Assembly: GCA_036346375.1 (NCBI GenBank)
Contig: JAYEVE010000525.1
Location: 36,001 to 100,000 of the forward strand
Length of the DNA stretch: 64,000 bases
Source of the DNA: Guadua angustifolia
Lineage: Eukaryota; Streptophyta; Magnoliopsida; Poales; Poaceae
Direction of reading: 5' to 3'
Within the stretch, counting starts at the first letter, position 1. Every line of letters starts with the position of its first letter. Under the pieces are notes generated by a model. It saw only the letters and a list, made by a program, of their open reading frames with translations. It made no database searches and was not told the DNA's origin. The translations under genes and the position numbers were made by a program. This document shows, one piece after another, positions 54,413 through 64,000 of this stretch.

Positions 54413-56080
54413 GTAGCCTCCGGCCGAATCCCGAGCGCACCCAGCTTGCTTTTCAGACCTTATTTAATGTCAGTGCGTTCCTGGATGGGCTCACCACCTT
54501 TGCGCACGCAACCGCTTCGGTCCTCCCCACTTCCGCCGATTTTTCTTTGGACCCAAAACGCCGCGCGCTTTTGCCTGTTCGCGAACCGTCTTCGTGGGGG
54601 TCTATATATATATGCACGCCCCCAACCAGCAGTTCACGCCCTCTGATCTTCTCCGTACTTTGCTCTTTGCTTTTTCGCCTTCTTCGCTTGAAGAACTTTG
54701 CTTCTGTGTCGATGGCGCAGCCTCTTCTTTCTTCCACCGCTGGGCAGAGCAGGGTGAACCTCGTCACCAGGTTGACGCCCAAAGGTTCCCTCCACCCTTG
54801 CTAGGGGACCGTCGTGCCAGGCTGCGAGCCAAGGGAGATCATCGTCTTCACCTAGGGGCTTATGGTGGGCTTGGTACCGCCATTCTCGGAATTCTTCCTC
54901 ACCGTCCTTCACTTCTCTGAGATTCACCATCTTCATCTTTCCCCAACTCCATCGTCCTTCTCTCCACCTTTGATTACCTCTGCGAGATGTTCATGGGGTA
55001 ATACCCAATCTTCCTCTCTTTCGCTATTTCTTCATCGCCGCAAAGACTCTCAGCAAAGGAGTCGCAGGAGTCTGCCATTTATGTCTCCGTGATCGGTCGA
55101 CCCCGCTACATTCCTTCCACCACGCCCAATCTGGAAGAATTGGCGAGCGGCCGCTCTACATCGGCGACGACAATGAGGTCAACCTTCTTGGGGTGCCTTC
55201 GAGCAGGCAGAAGTCGCGAGAGCCGGAGCTCGCCTGCTGAGGAGACGCGGAGTTCTGGCGATGGCGGCCCGTGATCGATCGATTGCGGTCGGCGCCGACC
55301 TAATTAGAACCATCGTAGTCCGGGACTTCGTGGCTCGGAGGATCGCCTCCCTGCTGTCGTCGTGCCCACCCCGCATAGCAATATCTGAGGGACGACGACA
55401 TGACGCCGACGCATCGGCGAAGAAGTCTGTTGCTCTTCTTTTGAATGCATATTCTTCTTCGTGGTCACCATCAACTAATATTCTTGTCTTCTTTTGATGT
55501 CGCGAGGGAACTGGATGGTCTGCGCTCTCTCGGTGGCTATCCGTCCGATCCCACGATCTTGAGTGGCACGGAATTTCCGCCGAGGCTCGGCCGCTCTGCG
55601 ATCCGGAGTTCGTGGAGCGCCTTCGGATCATCTAGTCCTTCCGATGATGGACTCCATTGGTCCCGCCGTGGTGTCGGCCCGCGGCTCCTTGGTGATTAGG
55701 GACCACCACGGCCGACGACCGAGCGCGCGAACGGCCGATCGCTCGCCGGACGCCCGGAAGCGGACCCCAAAAGGGTTTGCACTGGGGGCCCGACCTCTAC
55801 TGCCGCCGCTTCCACCACTTCGCCAAGCACGCTCGAAGCGGTGACGTCTTCATCCGGGGCGGCGACGCCTGCCGCCCCTCCTCTGGCGCCGGTTGCACCG
55901 ATGCCGACTTCGACTCCTGCGGCGCCTTCTCCACCGCAAGACTTTGGCTTTGAAACTCTAAGACAATGGGCGCCCTGGCATGCCACAATTGATTGGACCA
56001 TGCCTAGGCTGGTTCAGCACGAAAGCGGCCTTTTTGTAAAAAAAAAGCCCATCTTCAGCCATGCACCTCGATGAGGAGGG
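54413..56080 (+). pseudogene. Decayed gypsy-type transposon gene with leader
   Basis: A TATATATATA promoter-like run at 54602-54611 and a pyrimidine-rich leader precede ATGGCGCAGCC (54711). Across several frames the sequence reads REIIVFT, LMVGLVPPFSEFFLTVLHF and SEIHHLHLSP (about 54835-54940) then DYLCEMFMG-like text (about 54975), the pattern of the plant 'putative gypsy type transposon' domain. Downstream is Ser/Ala/Pro-rich low complexity to 56080. Many frameshifts. The LTR at 53342-54412 abuts its 5' side. Domain call by eye only. Confidence 0.5.
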
Positions 56081-57035
56081 TGGAGGGGGCACCCGCTGTT
56101 GGGGTATGGGAGGAGGGGATTTGGAGTGGGAGCCAGGGAGGAGGCGACGGGGCGACGACGATGGTGTTCCTGGCTCCACATGTCCAACAGAACAAAGCTT
56201 AGGCCAGCATGGTGTGCCCTAGGCCGTGCTTGAGCCTTGCTAGAGGTGAGTCAGGTCGGGATAGCATAACACGGCAAGGTGATTGTGCTAAGCGAGCCTG
56301 CGACTAAGACGCCACGGCTTGAAACCCATGGACTGTCATCGGTCTTTGGCAAGGGCACAACCCAACTCCTAGGTCTAGCACCATTTGTGTATCTCCAACT
56401 CTCTGCATATTGTGAAATTGCGAAGTGAAAACAGTGCAACGCAGAGGTAGAAAGATACGTTTTATGATTAACAAATTTTCTTGATCAATTAAATTAAGGT
56501 TTTATATTGTTTGAAGCCAACTTTGCCATAAGTAAACGTAGTCAAATGTAGTTTGTCACAAACCGAGTCTATAACGCGTGAAACATGAGGCTAGGAAAGC
56601 ATTGCAAGCCACTGTTATGGTAATGAAACAAATACCGATCAAAGAATCTATAGCATGGCTAAATTTAAGCATAACAAAATTAGCTTCAAACCAATCAATC
56701 AGGCCCTAAGTTAGCCGCACGCCACAAGTAGTTGTAAATAATTTGGTGCATCAATCCCTGAAACACGCATGTGCAGAGCGCGAAGGAAAAGCACCAACAA
56801 GAAGCAACGTCTTGTGGGGCGGAACATATACCAACAACAGCAACAGTGCCAAGAAACAATGGGAGGAATGAATCAGTCAATCAGGGGCACGATTTGTGCG
56901 TGGCCGCGGCACGGCAGCTGGTCCGCGTACGCCAAACCCGAGGCGGCGGCAGCCAGCTACGTAAGTTCAGCACTTCACACTTCACATGTGAATATGCGCT
57001 GCTGCGTGCCTTTCCTCGTGATCCATCCACACAAA
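56081..57035. other. Intergenic, no gene recognised
   Basis: GC-moderate to 56400, then AT-rich. No long convincing frame on either strand. Confidence 0.4.
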
Positions 57036-57404
57036 GGCACTGTTTGGAAACAGTGTATTTTCATAATTTTTAAGTAATATTATGGTTTTTAAAAATACTA
57101 TGGTATTTTATACTATAAAGTATTTGGTTACCATATTAAAAATTATGGTTTAGTAGATACCATTATATTTTTGGAGTATTTGAAACTCCATTCTAACCCA
57201 AAGTTTTCATGATTTTGACTAGCTTCATGTCTATTTTCACTCAAATACTATGGTTTGTGATGTTGCATTTAAACAGTTGGTAGTTCCAAAGAATACTATG
57301 GTTTCAAAGGGGTTTAGTAAAACCATAGTATTCATGACAAAACAATTGTAAACCATAGTTTATTAAAACTATAGTTTTAATAAATTATTCTTCCAAACGG
57401 GACC
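57036..57404. mobile_element. Harbinger-like MITE, 369 bp
   Basis: Ends GGCACTGTTTGGAA and the complement of GGTCCCGTTTGGAA (11 of 14 match) with AAA on both sides. The interior is full of ACTATGG/CCATAGT words that pair with one another. The superfamily is inferred from the GTTTGG terminus also seen at 41754. Confidence 0.65.
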
Positions 57405-57445
57405 AAAGTTTTGCTTTACATGGTCTCTTGGCCTAATAGTTTTTT

Positions 57446-57668
57446 TTTTTTGAAATTAGCTAGAAGCTCTGGCATTTACTAAAGAAGAAGAAACAACAGT
57501 CGAGTCACAGTGCATACACACACACGCACTCACACCACCTCCACACACACACACCACGCACTGTGCACGGCACTCACGCTGCGTCGCGTTTAGCGAGGCT
57601 CGAACGCGAAGCTCAAGACGAAGGCAGGGTTGGCGAGCGACGCCATACCAACCAATCGAGTCGGCTCG
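57446..57668 (-). mobile_element. SINE with pol III B-box, minus strand
   Basis: On the minus strand it starts near GAGCCGACTCGATTGGTTGG, has a B-box-like GTTCGAGCCTC about 70 bp in, a CA/GT microsatellite, and ends in an A run. CTAATAGTTTT occurs at both sides (57433-57445 and 57669-57680) as the target duplication. tRNA-derived SINEs are mobilised by LINE enzymes. Borders within a few bases. Confidence 0.72.
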
Positions 57669-57855
57669 CTAATAGTTTTTCATGTCGGCCTCTTGGAATG
57701 AAAATATAAATCTAGTTTTTCCTCTGCCGTCTTGGCGATAGAAATAGCGGCCTTCAGCGCCAACAATAGTCGGCTCGCTCGCTAATAGTTTTCTTTTCAT
57801 GTCTGGCCTCTTGGAATGAAAATATAAATCTAGTTTTCTTCTCTGTCATAGAAAT
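57663..57855 (+). repeat. Direct duplication of about 85 bp
   Basis: CGGCTCGCTAATAGTTTT, then GGCCTCTTGGAATGAAAATA and TAAATCTAGTTTT, occur twice, starting about 57663 and 57771. The SINE lies immediately before the first unit. Confidence 0.75.
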
Positions 57856-59533
57856 AACGACATATGATATATGTTATTTGCCGCATTCCCCTACTACGGT
57901 ATAAAACACAACAAATCCACCTGCTACAGTAAAGAAACGTAGCCTTCCACAGTCGAAAAGAAGGCTGGATTTGTAATTTATTCGAACAGCGGCCAAAGAT
58001 GCGCAAAACACATGCGCAAAGGGCCCAAGTAGGCAAAGGCTTCATCCAACATATTGTTACTGCTAGCAAATGTGTTTTGCTTAAAGCTTAATGATGATTA
58101 ACAATTTAACATGCGTGCCTCTGCATCATTGCCTGCTGCTGATCGCAGAAGAGTATTGACCGTTGATGCTCGGCTAGTAGCCTAGTACTTGGTAGGTTTT
58201 GAACACCGGGCCAACATTGCAGCATCATTGCATGGAGCCTCTCCAAGAACACCAGAGATTCAGACCTCGTAGACGACAGTAGCGCAGAACTGCTAAATTT
58301 TTGGAGCCTTGTTTTTCTTCTGCTGGTGCAGTGCTTTGGATACCATGGGGTTGGATACAGCCGCTGTGCGTCCTGCTCTGCCTCTGCATCTTGACTGAGC
58401 TCAGACAGATGGGCCATGGGTTGGCTGCTTCTGGGATTCGTTGAGAGATTGGGCTGGCTGCTTCTGGGATTCGGCCCGGCCTGGCCCAATCCATGCGTTC
58501 TCCATGGTCTGATGGCTTCTGAGTTTGAACACAACCATGACAATTATTCAGACTGGGGGGAAAGGTACACGATATGGAAAATTCAGCCATGTCGGTGGTC
58601 ATCAAAGAAAAATAAGCTATGGGATGAGAACAGCTCCATTCCGGAATCAGCACCAGCAAGAATATACCAATCAGCTTCTGATTGTTCAACATTGGCCGGG
58701 TTGTCTGCACTCTCCAGAGAGTGACAGACAGAGATGATACTGAGGAATATTGGTCCGCACATCCAACAACTATTCCATGTTCAACATAGGATCTAACAGC
58801 AACCCATTTGCGTGCTCCAATTCCATCTTCAACTTTGTCGCTGTGCTACCCTTCACCATTTTGCAGATATCCAATGTGAACACTGAACACCGACTGAAAC
58901 TGACAATCCTACTGTTCTTGGCACCCCTGGACTCTGAAACTCATAGAACAATCTTTGCCAGCTCCTCGTTTATTCGATTTGCGTTAAGATAATGTAAAGT
59001 TTTACTGTTCAGGCTAGCATAGAAAGAACAGTTGTTACACATGCTGCACAAGAGCAGTGACCAGTGACTAATCTAAGGATAACGCTGCAGGTGAACGAAT
59101 GCATGGCCAAGTCAAGGCTGGCCTGGGACATGTTCAAAGCGGCGGCATGCTAATAATTCCTCAGAATATACTAAGTTCTGGATAATTATAGACAGAACCC
59201 AGTGATCATGTAGCAGTTGTTTGACTCGCGACGTTAAGGACGGCAAGATTATTAATAGCAAACCCAGGCCACGGCATGCATGCAGAAAAGGAGATGAGGA
59301 TGAGGCGAGATGCGATGCGACCTCTCGGAACCTCACAAACACAGCAACAAACTCGCAAGAATGTAGCGGTGTTCCAAGTCTGGACTCGCATGCCAAGAAC
59401 GCGCATTTGCAGCGTGGTCGCGAGGTGAGAAATAACCGTAGTCAAGGGGATGCGGTTTCTGCATGTAGTACAGCTCGTGAGATTCTTGGTGTGTACTCCT
59501 CTGCAGCTCCTTGTCTTCCGGCACCATATCGGA
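57856..59533. other. Intergenic, no gene recognised
   Basis: No domain could be read in any frame. GGCTGCTTCTGGGATTCG is repeated at 58424 and 58457, giving a short minisatellite-like pair. The rest is unique-looking sequence. Confidence 0.4.
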
Positions 59534-59542
59534 TTCTTGGTT

Positions 59543-59903
59543 GGGAACATATCCTGTCCGAATAAAGTTTCGGTGCAATCCAACTAACAAAAGTTTTAAA
59601 AAATTCTGAAAAAAATCATGGATGTACATCTTAGCTTACCCCATCTACATATAAAATTTCATGATCAAATTCGTCCTGTGCTAAGAGTAATAAAAAAAAT
59701 AAACTTGATCATGAACAGGAATAGTTCCTGTTCATGATCAACTTTGTTTTTTTTGTAACTTCTAGTACATTACGAATTTGATCATGAAATTTTATATGTA
59801 GATGGGGTAAGCTGAGATGTACATCCATGATTTTTTTCAGAATTTTTTGAAACTTTTGTTAGTTGGGTTGCACCGAAACTTTATTTGCACCAGATATGTT
59901 CCC
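59543..59903. mobile_element. Mutator-like foldback MITE, 361 bp hairpin
   Basis: The two halves are long inverted repeats over nearly the full length (GGGAACATATC...AATAAAGTTTCGGTGCAA... and its complement). They close on a perfect 15-bp palindrome with a 3-nt loop (GATCATGAACAGGAA, TAG, then the complement; 59707-59739). An exact 9-bp duplication TTCTTGGTT (59534-59542, 59904-59912) fits the Mutator superfamily. No coding capacity. Transcription would give a long double-stranded RNA. Confidence 0.88.
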
Positions 59904-59912
59904 TTCTTGGTT

Positions 59913-60717
59913 TAGCTTATATCTGATATACATGTGCTGACTTAAAAATAAAATAAAATAAAATAACTGAAAGAGTTGTTCTTGGTGTCATGCTTTTGCT
60001 TGATAAGTTTGATCAAATGAAGTTCTTTCTGTGTGCTGGGGTGGTGACAGTAACAGTAATGGATTCTTGACAGGAAAGTACTAATGGTCAGGATTCAGGG
60101 CTACCTTCTCAAGGTCCAAGGGTGAGAATCCAATGCTTCTCTTCAATGCTGGAATCCTAAGATTTTTCCTGTTTCAATCTATTTTGAATTGGATCTTGAT
60201 GCTACTGGAATAGTGGAATGCTCATTGTCATTAGTAACCAGAAACATGCACCTGTACTAAAAACACAATCACTATCAGAATCTGCTTGCAAACTTGCAGC
60301 GCCTTTCATGGTCTAATCAACAGAGAACAGCAGTGGGTCTAAAACAACTATACACTTTTTTTGAGATTAAAGTCTAAGGTTTGAGATTAACGTCTATACT
60401 TATTGAAATGGAAGATAGTCATCAAGAAAAAGTTGACAACGGATGTGGGTAAATTCTCAGGGCGAAAATTGTATCTCTGCCCAAAACTTTCCGATTAACA
60501 AGCCACAAAATTGTAACTAGCATCATCTCTTTCCGATGTACATAACAACAACCCGACTCACGATCAATCTCATCTCGAGCACTCAAGTCTCGATCTCCCT
60601 GTATACAATTACAAACAGCTACACTACAACCCCCTCAAGTGCCCCCTGAAGATGTTATTGACATCGCTGCGCAATCCACCAAACCTCCGAACGCTGATGC
60701 AACCTCTTGAATCTTGA
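59913..60717. other. Intergenic and presumed 3' UTR of the GARP gene
   Basis: No gene. An AAAATAAAATAAAATAAAAT microsatellite is at 59947-59964. The part nearest 60717 is probably the 3' UTR of the minus-strand gene. Confidence 0.4.
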
Positions 60718-62276
60718 TCATTTCCAGCCATAGCTTTCAGACCTGCCATCTTCATCCTCACAGCTGACAGTTGCTGCCGATGAGACAGCTATGCCCGAGG
60801 TCGAGAAATGGAGGGGCCCCTGGGGCGATCCTGACTGGGTGCTGCTTTGCTCCGGAGGGATCCAGAGTCCTGCTGCATTCACAAGCAAAACCGGCTGGCT
60901 CACGACGCCGGAGCTAGGCGCCCTTCGGTTGTGCAGGCGGTACTTCTGAAGAACAAAAAAACACAGAATCTGTATTAGTACAAGGCAGTGAATGCTATCA
61001 TCGGAGTGTTCTTGAGATGGATGAAAGTCAGTGTTGAGAGTTGTGAATTGCTCACCTGAAGATGGCTTTTCACTTCGTCATTTGTCAGGCCATCCACCTT
61101 CATCAGCTCCCTGATTTGCTTTGGAGTGGCAACTGCAGCCATGCCATGAAGCAATCATGTAAGCACTCGGTAATTTGGTTTTTATACTTCCACGGCAATC
61201 AATTAGTACATGTTGGAGCTCTAAAAATGATAAGCAATATGTCATTTATTTATCTGAGCATGTCTCACCTTGAGGGCCACCAAGTTGATGCAAGGCAGTC
61301 ACAAACTGGCGGTGCAGCTCCGGCGACCAGCACCGCCTCGCCTTCCTCGCCTGCTGCTGCTGCTGCTGCTGGGACTGAGGCTGAAGGGTAAGGCTTGGGC
61401 CAGATGATGCCATGGCGGCAGCCTTTGCTGCAGCTTGGGCAAACCCCACAACCTGACGATGGCTTTCGGCGGCGGCGCCCACAGTTGAAGAGCTCTTAAT
61501 CGGTTCCGGCGACAGCAACGACAGATCCGGCATCCCCACGTCGTAGGCTTTGTCATCCTTCCTGAAGCATGGAGGCGCAAACGCCGGCGCACCGGACCCC
61601 ACACCCTTGAATGGTACAAACGCGCCGCCGCCGTGGGACTTCGCCTCCGACGAGCTCCTCTCATTTTCTTGATTCTGCGATCGTAAAGCTCCAATTTTTA
61701 GACCCACACGCAATCAAATACCCACGATTTCACGATAGTAACATCCCATCCCATCCTAAGCGCTTCATCGACATCAAACAAGCAACAGGTCAGATTAAAT
61801 CAATGAATCCGACCTCTGAATCGGCAGCTTCTCGGCCGGAATTGCCAGTCCAGAGCTGCGCGGTGCTCATCCACTTGCTCTTGTCGCCGGCGCCGCCGTC
61901 CTCCTCCTCCTCCTTCTCCTCCCGATCAACCTTCTTCTCAGCCTCCTCCTTCATCACGTCAATCACTGCGCAGACACCACCCCCACATCAAGAAACGTCC
62001 CCAAAACAAACAGACACACAAACCAAAAAGGGAAAAAGAAAAGCAACAAAGGAAAAGAGGCTTTCCGTTCTCACCATCGGCGAGGAGGCGCGCGCAGAGC
62101 GGGAGCTCCCGCCTGAACATCTCGATCTTGCCCCTCTCCTCCTCCAGCCTCCTGATGCAATCGTTCACGGCGGACGCCGGCGCGTCCTTGACCCGCCCCA
62201 CGCTCTTGGAGGCGAACATCTTCAGATCCAGGCTCAAATCCGTGCCCACGCCGATCTCCGCAACGTCCAGCCCCAT
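60718..62276 (-). CDS. GARP (G2-like) repressor, NIGT1/HRS1-HHO family
   Basis: Five exons with GT-AG introns give 354 residues: 62075-62276, 61814-61965, 61269-61674, 61056-61132, 60718-60945. Start MGLDVAEIGVGTDLSLDLKM contains an LSLDL motif (residues 14-18), an EAR-type repression motif. The conserved N-terminal helix region EEERGKIEMFRRELPLCARLL follows (about 45-65). A Gln run precedes the single MYB-like GARP DNA-binding domain RRCWSPELHRQFVTALHQLG ... PKQIRELMKVDGLTNDEVKS ... KYRLHNRR (about 225-285), whose SHLQKYR helix spans the last intron. NIGT1/HHO proteins are nuclear repressors induced by nitrate that tune nitrate and phosphate-starvation genes; the role here is inferred from family. 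All junctions stay in frame and there is no defect, so probably functional. Confidence 0.92.
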
Positions 62277-62388
62277 CGCGCATACAGTACCGCAGCTTCG
62301 CAAAACCGAATCTTTACAGTCTAGCTTGTGTGCCACAGAAGCAAGTGTGAGATGGATTGGAACGGGAGGAGGTGGGTGAAGGGGACGG

Positions 62389-62398
62389 GTTTATATAG
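62389..62398 (-). promoter_or_regulatory. TATA box of the GARP gene
   Basis: CTATATAAAC on the minus strand, about 115 bp upstream of the start codon at 62276. It fits the usual plant TATATAA consensus and spacing to a short leader. Confidence 0.7.
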
Positions 62399-63504
62399 AG
62401 GCGAGAAGAAACGGAGGTGTGTTTTTGAGGCCGAGGGAGGAGAATCTCGGGGATATGCGGCGAGGACGAGTTTTCACGTCACCTATGAGTTGTAAGAAAT
62501 ATATGCGCTGAGCCCCTTAGAGTTTACGTTGTTTCCCTTTTAGTCCATTTAAGTTTGTCGAGAAGTAAAATCATGTGCTATCTATCTATCTACTTGGTTT
62601 TGGTGAATAATATGGCGATGTTTTTGTTATCCGTAATTAAGTATGTCAATAAGTAAACTTGTGTGTCACGGTTTAAAGAAGAAATATAGATATAAGAGAA
62701 AGAACACTTTTGTATAGATGGGTAAAAATGTTTTCGACACTTATTTGGATTTGAGAGAAAAAAAAAACTTTGCCTAGAGGCTCTTTTAGCAAAATCTCTA
62801 ATTGATTGAAGATATTGGGATTTCTTATGGAATTAATTGTTAGCACCAATAGATGTGTGTGAGATAGATTGGTTGGATATGCTACCAAAGGAAAATTTTC
62901 ATATTTGTTAGACTGATGCCACTTGGTAGGGTTAGAGACGAGCGCTAAAAACGGGACATAAGATTTTTACGTAAAAAGGAATAAAACAAAAGAGACAATC
63001 CAATATTTCTGCTAAACGTACATGTAAATGTGGGTGGCTTTTATAGCTTGATTGAAACTGAGTAGTTGGAGATAAGGGCTCCTAATATATGGATTTTTGA
63101 GGAATTCAAGATTATCTCTAATAGCATTGGTATCCACTAAATTTGACTGTACTTCTTTCGTTTTTGGATTTCTTTTCCTCGATTATACGATCATTTTGTT
63201 CGGATGTGGATATACGAGGGCGAGATTTTCCTTTTGGCTTTATTGATTGAACTGTAACAGTGTGCCACCGTTTTCATTTCTTCACTCTTCTCGTCACATT
63301 TGCCCGTAATGTGTGTTGCGCACACTAGTTGAGTTATTTCATTTGTTGCTATGAATGCCTGCAACATGTAGGAAACACTTGTGCTGAGATATGTTGTTCT
63401 CTACATTTTAGCCCATTTCCTATGCCAATAAGTAAAATCGTGTATTATACATTCAGTTAAAAAAAGACATATACCTATAAATTAAGTAAATTATGATATA
63501 GAGG
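62399..63504. other. Promoter flank and AT-rich intergenic region
   Basis: No gene. A short CTATCTATCTAT run is at 62579-62592. Two TAAGT(A)AA(A/C)(T/A)(T/C)GTGT(G/A)T phrases (about 62652 and 63430) hint at a weak internal repeat. Confidence 0.4.
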
Positions 63505-64000
63505 TAGAGGTGGGCGTCGTGCCGGGCCGAGCCGGCCCGACACGGGCCCATCGTGCTTCGTGCCTAAATCGTACTGGGCCGTGACGGCCTGTCGTACCCG
63601 CCGTGCCGTGCCGGCCCGGCCCGGCTCACCTTCGGCGAGCCCAAGCACGGCCTATTTGCGTTTCGTGCTGTACCGGTCCAGACCCAACCCATTTGCACTA
63701 TTGTGATGAGAAAAAAGGAACCAGAGACACATGGAGTTAAGACAATGGGCACAAATATTGTAGAAAAAGAACTAAAATTTATTTATTCTTAGAACGAGGG
63801 GGATGTGTTGAACACGAGCGAGAGAGGGCAATGAGAGAGTGAGGAAGATATGTAATGGAGATTGAGAGAGACGGATGAGCAAGCGAGAAATTGAGAGAGA
63901 CGTATGTGAGAGAGAAAGCTGATCCGTCTCTCTTAGGTGTCGGTGAGGAGGGGCGTTCATACTGTTGGGTACGTCCATAACGCTCACGCTCTGTGGGTCG
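63505..64000 (+). mobile_element. Second hAT copy, cut by the window end
   Basis: Starts TAGAGGTGGGCGTCGTGCCG, the same terminus as the element at 2460, followed by the same GCCCGGCACG-rich subterminal region to about 63670 and an AT/GA-rich interior. The far end lies outside the window, so length and target duplication (candidate TATAGAGG at 63497-63504) cannot be checked. Confidence 0.7.

Noticed and set aside
53337..54417. Target duplication for the minus-oriented LTR
   Set aside because: ACTGG and GTAGC differ completely, so it is not a simple solo-LTR insertion.
56081..57035. Possible small genes in the 60-100 residue frames
   Set aside because: No domain, no splice-consistent extension and no codon bias; frames overlap on several strands.
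58106..58710. 145- and 161-residue minus-strand frames with a repeated NPRSSQP peptide
   Set aside because: The peptide repeat comes from a short DNA duplication; no recognised domain and two overlapping frames are equally open.

Overview
The window is nuclear DNA from a flowering plant, almost certainly a grass (Poaceae). The signs are GC-rich, intron-split host genes, a high density of miniature transposons (Stowaway, Harbinger, hAT, Mutator, Helitron), a Sirevirus-type Ty1-copia retrotransposon and gypsy LTRs. I cannot name the species. There is no bacterial or organellar organisation and no CRISPR array.

Host genes are few. Three look intact: (i) an NB-ARC resistance-like gene without leucine-rich repeats on the minus strand (10.8-12.3 kb); (ii) a six-exon SKU5/ascorbate-oxidase-like cupredoxin gene on the minus strand (38.6-40.9 kb); (iii) a five-exon GARP/NIGT1-HHO transcriptional repressor on the minus strand (60.7-62.3 kb). 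The rest is pseudogene or transposon. A pentatricopeptide-repeat pseudogene split by a hAT element is joined to the 3' part of an F-box gene (2.0-3.9 kb). Degenerate F-box gene copies and their introns recur at 3.3-8.5 kb, 14.9-19.2 kb and again just past the big nest at 38.2 kb.

The largest structure is a nest at about 19.2-38.2 kb. An L1-type LINE (ORF1 with Gly/Arg-rich, zinc-knuckle and DUF4283-like regions; ORF2 with endonuclease, reverse transcriptase and zf-RVT) was split by an 11.3-kb Sirevirus (23668-34980) with a perfect 5-bp target duplication. The Sirevirus carries 1.4-kb LTRs, a tRNA-Met primer site, gag, pol, several polypurine tracts and an extra ORF between pol and the 3' LTR. 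The stretch before that extra ORF copies the LTR layout: CCGGA array, TATTTAAGCCC box, leader, second CCGGA array. This internal LTR-like promoter module is the most interesting object in the window.

A second nest lies at 45.1-53.1 kb: a minus-strand Ty1-copia element with 0.24-kb LTRs and target duplication GTTTC, whose reverse-transcriptase region is split by a 1.05-kb solo gypsy-type LTR. A related LTR in the opposite orientation follows at 53.3-54.4 kb, and then a decayed gypsy-type transposon gene. Several small insertions could be delimited from target duplications or from unfilled paralogous sites in the F-box repeats. Among them are a 190-bp Helitron, a LINE tail, two hATs and a near-complete 361-bp Mutator-like hairpin. 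The stated boundaries come from reading the sequence by eye; no alignment or database search was run.
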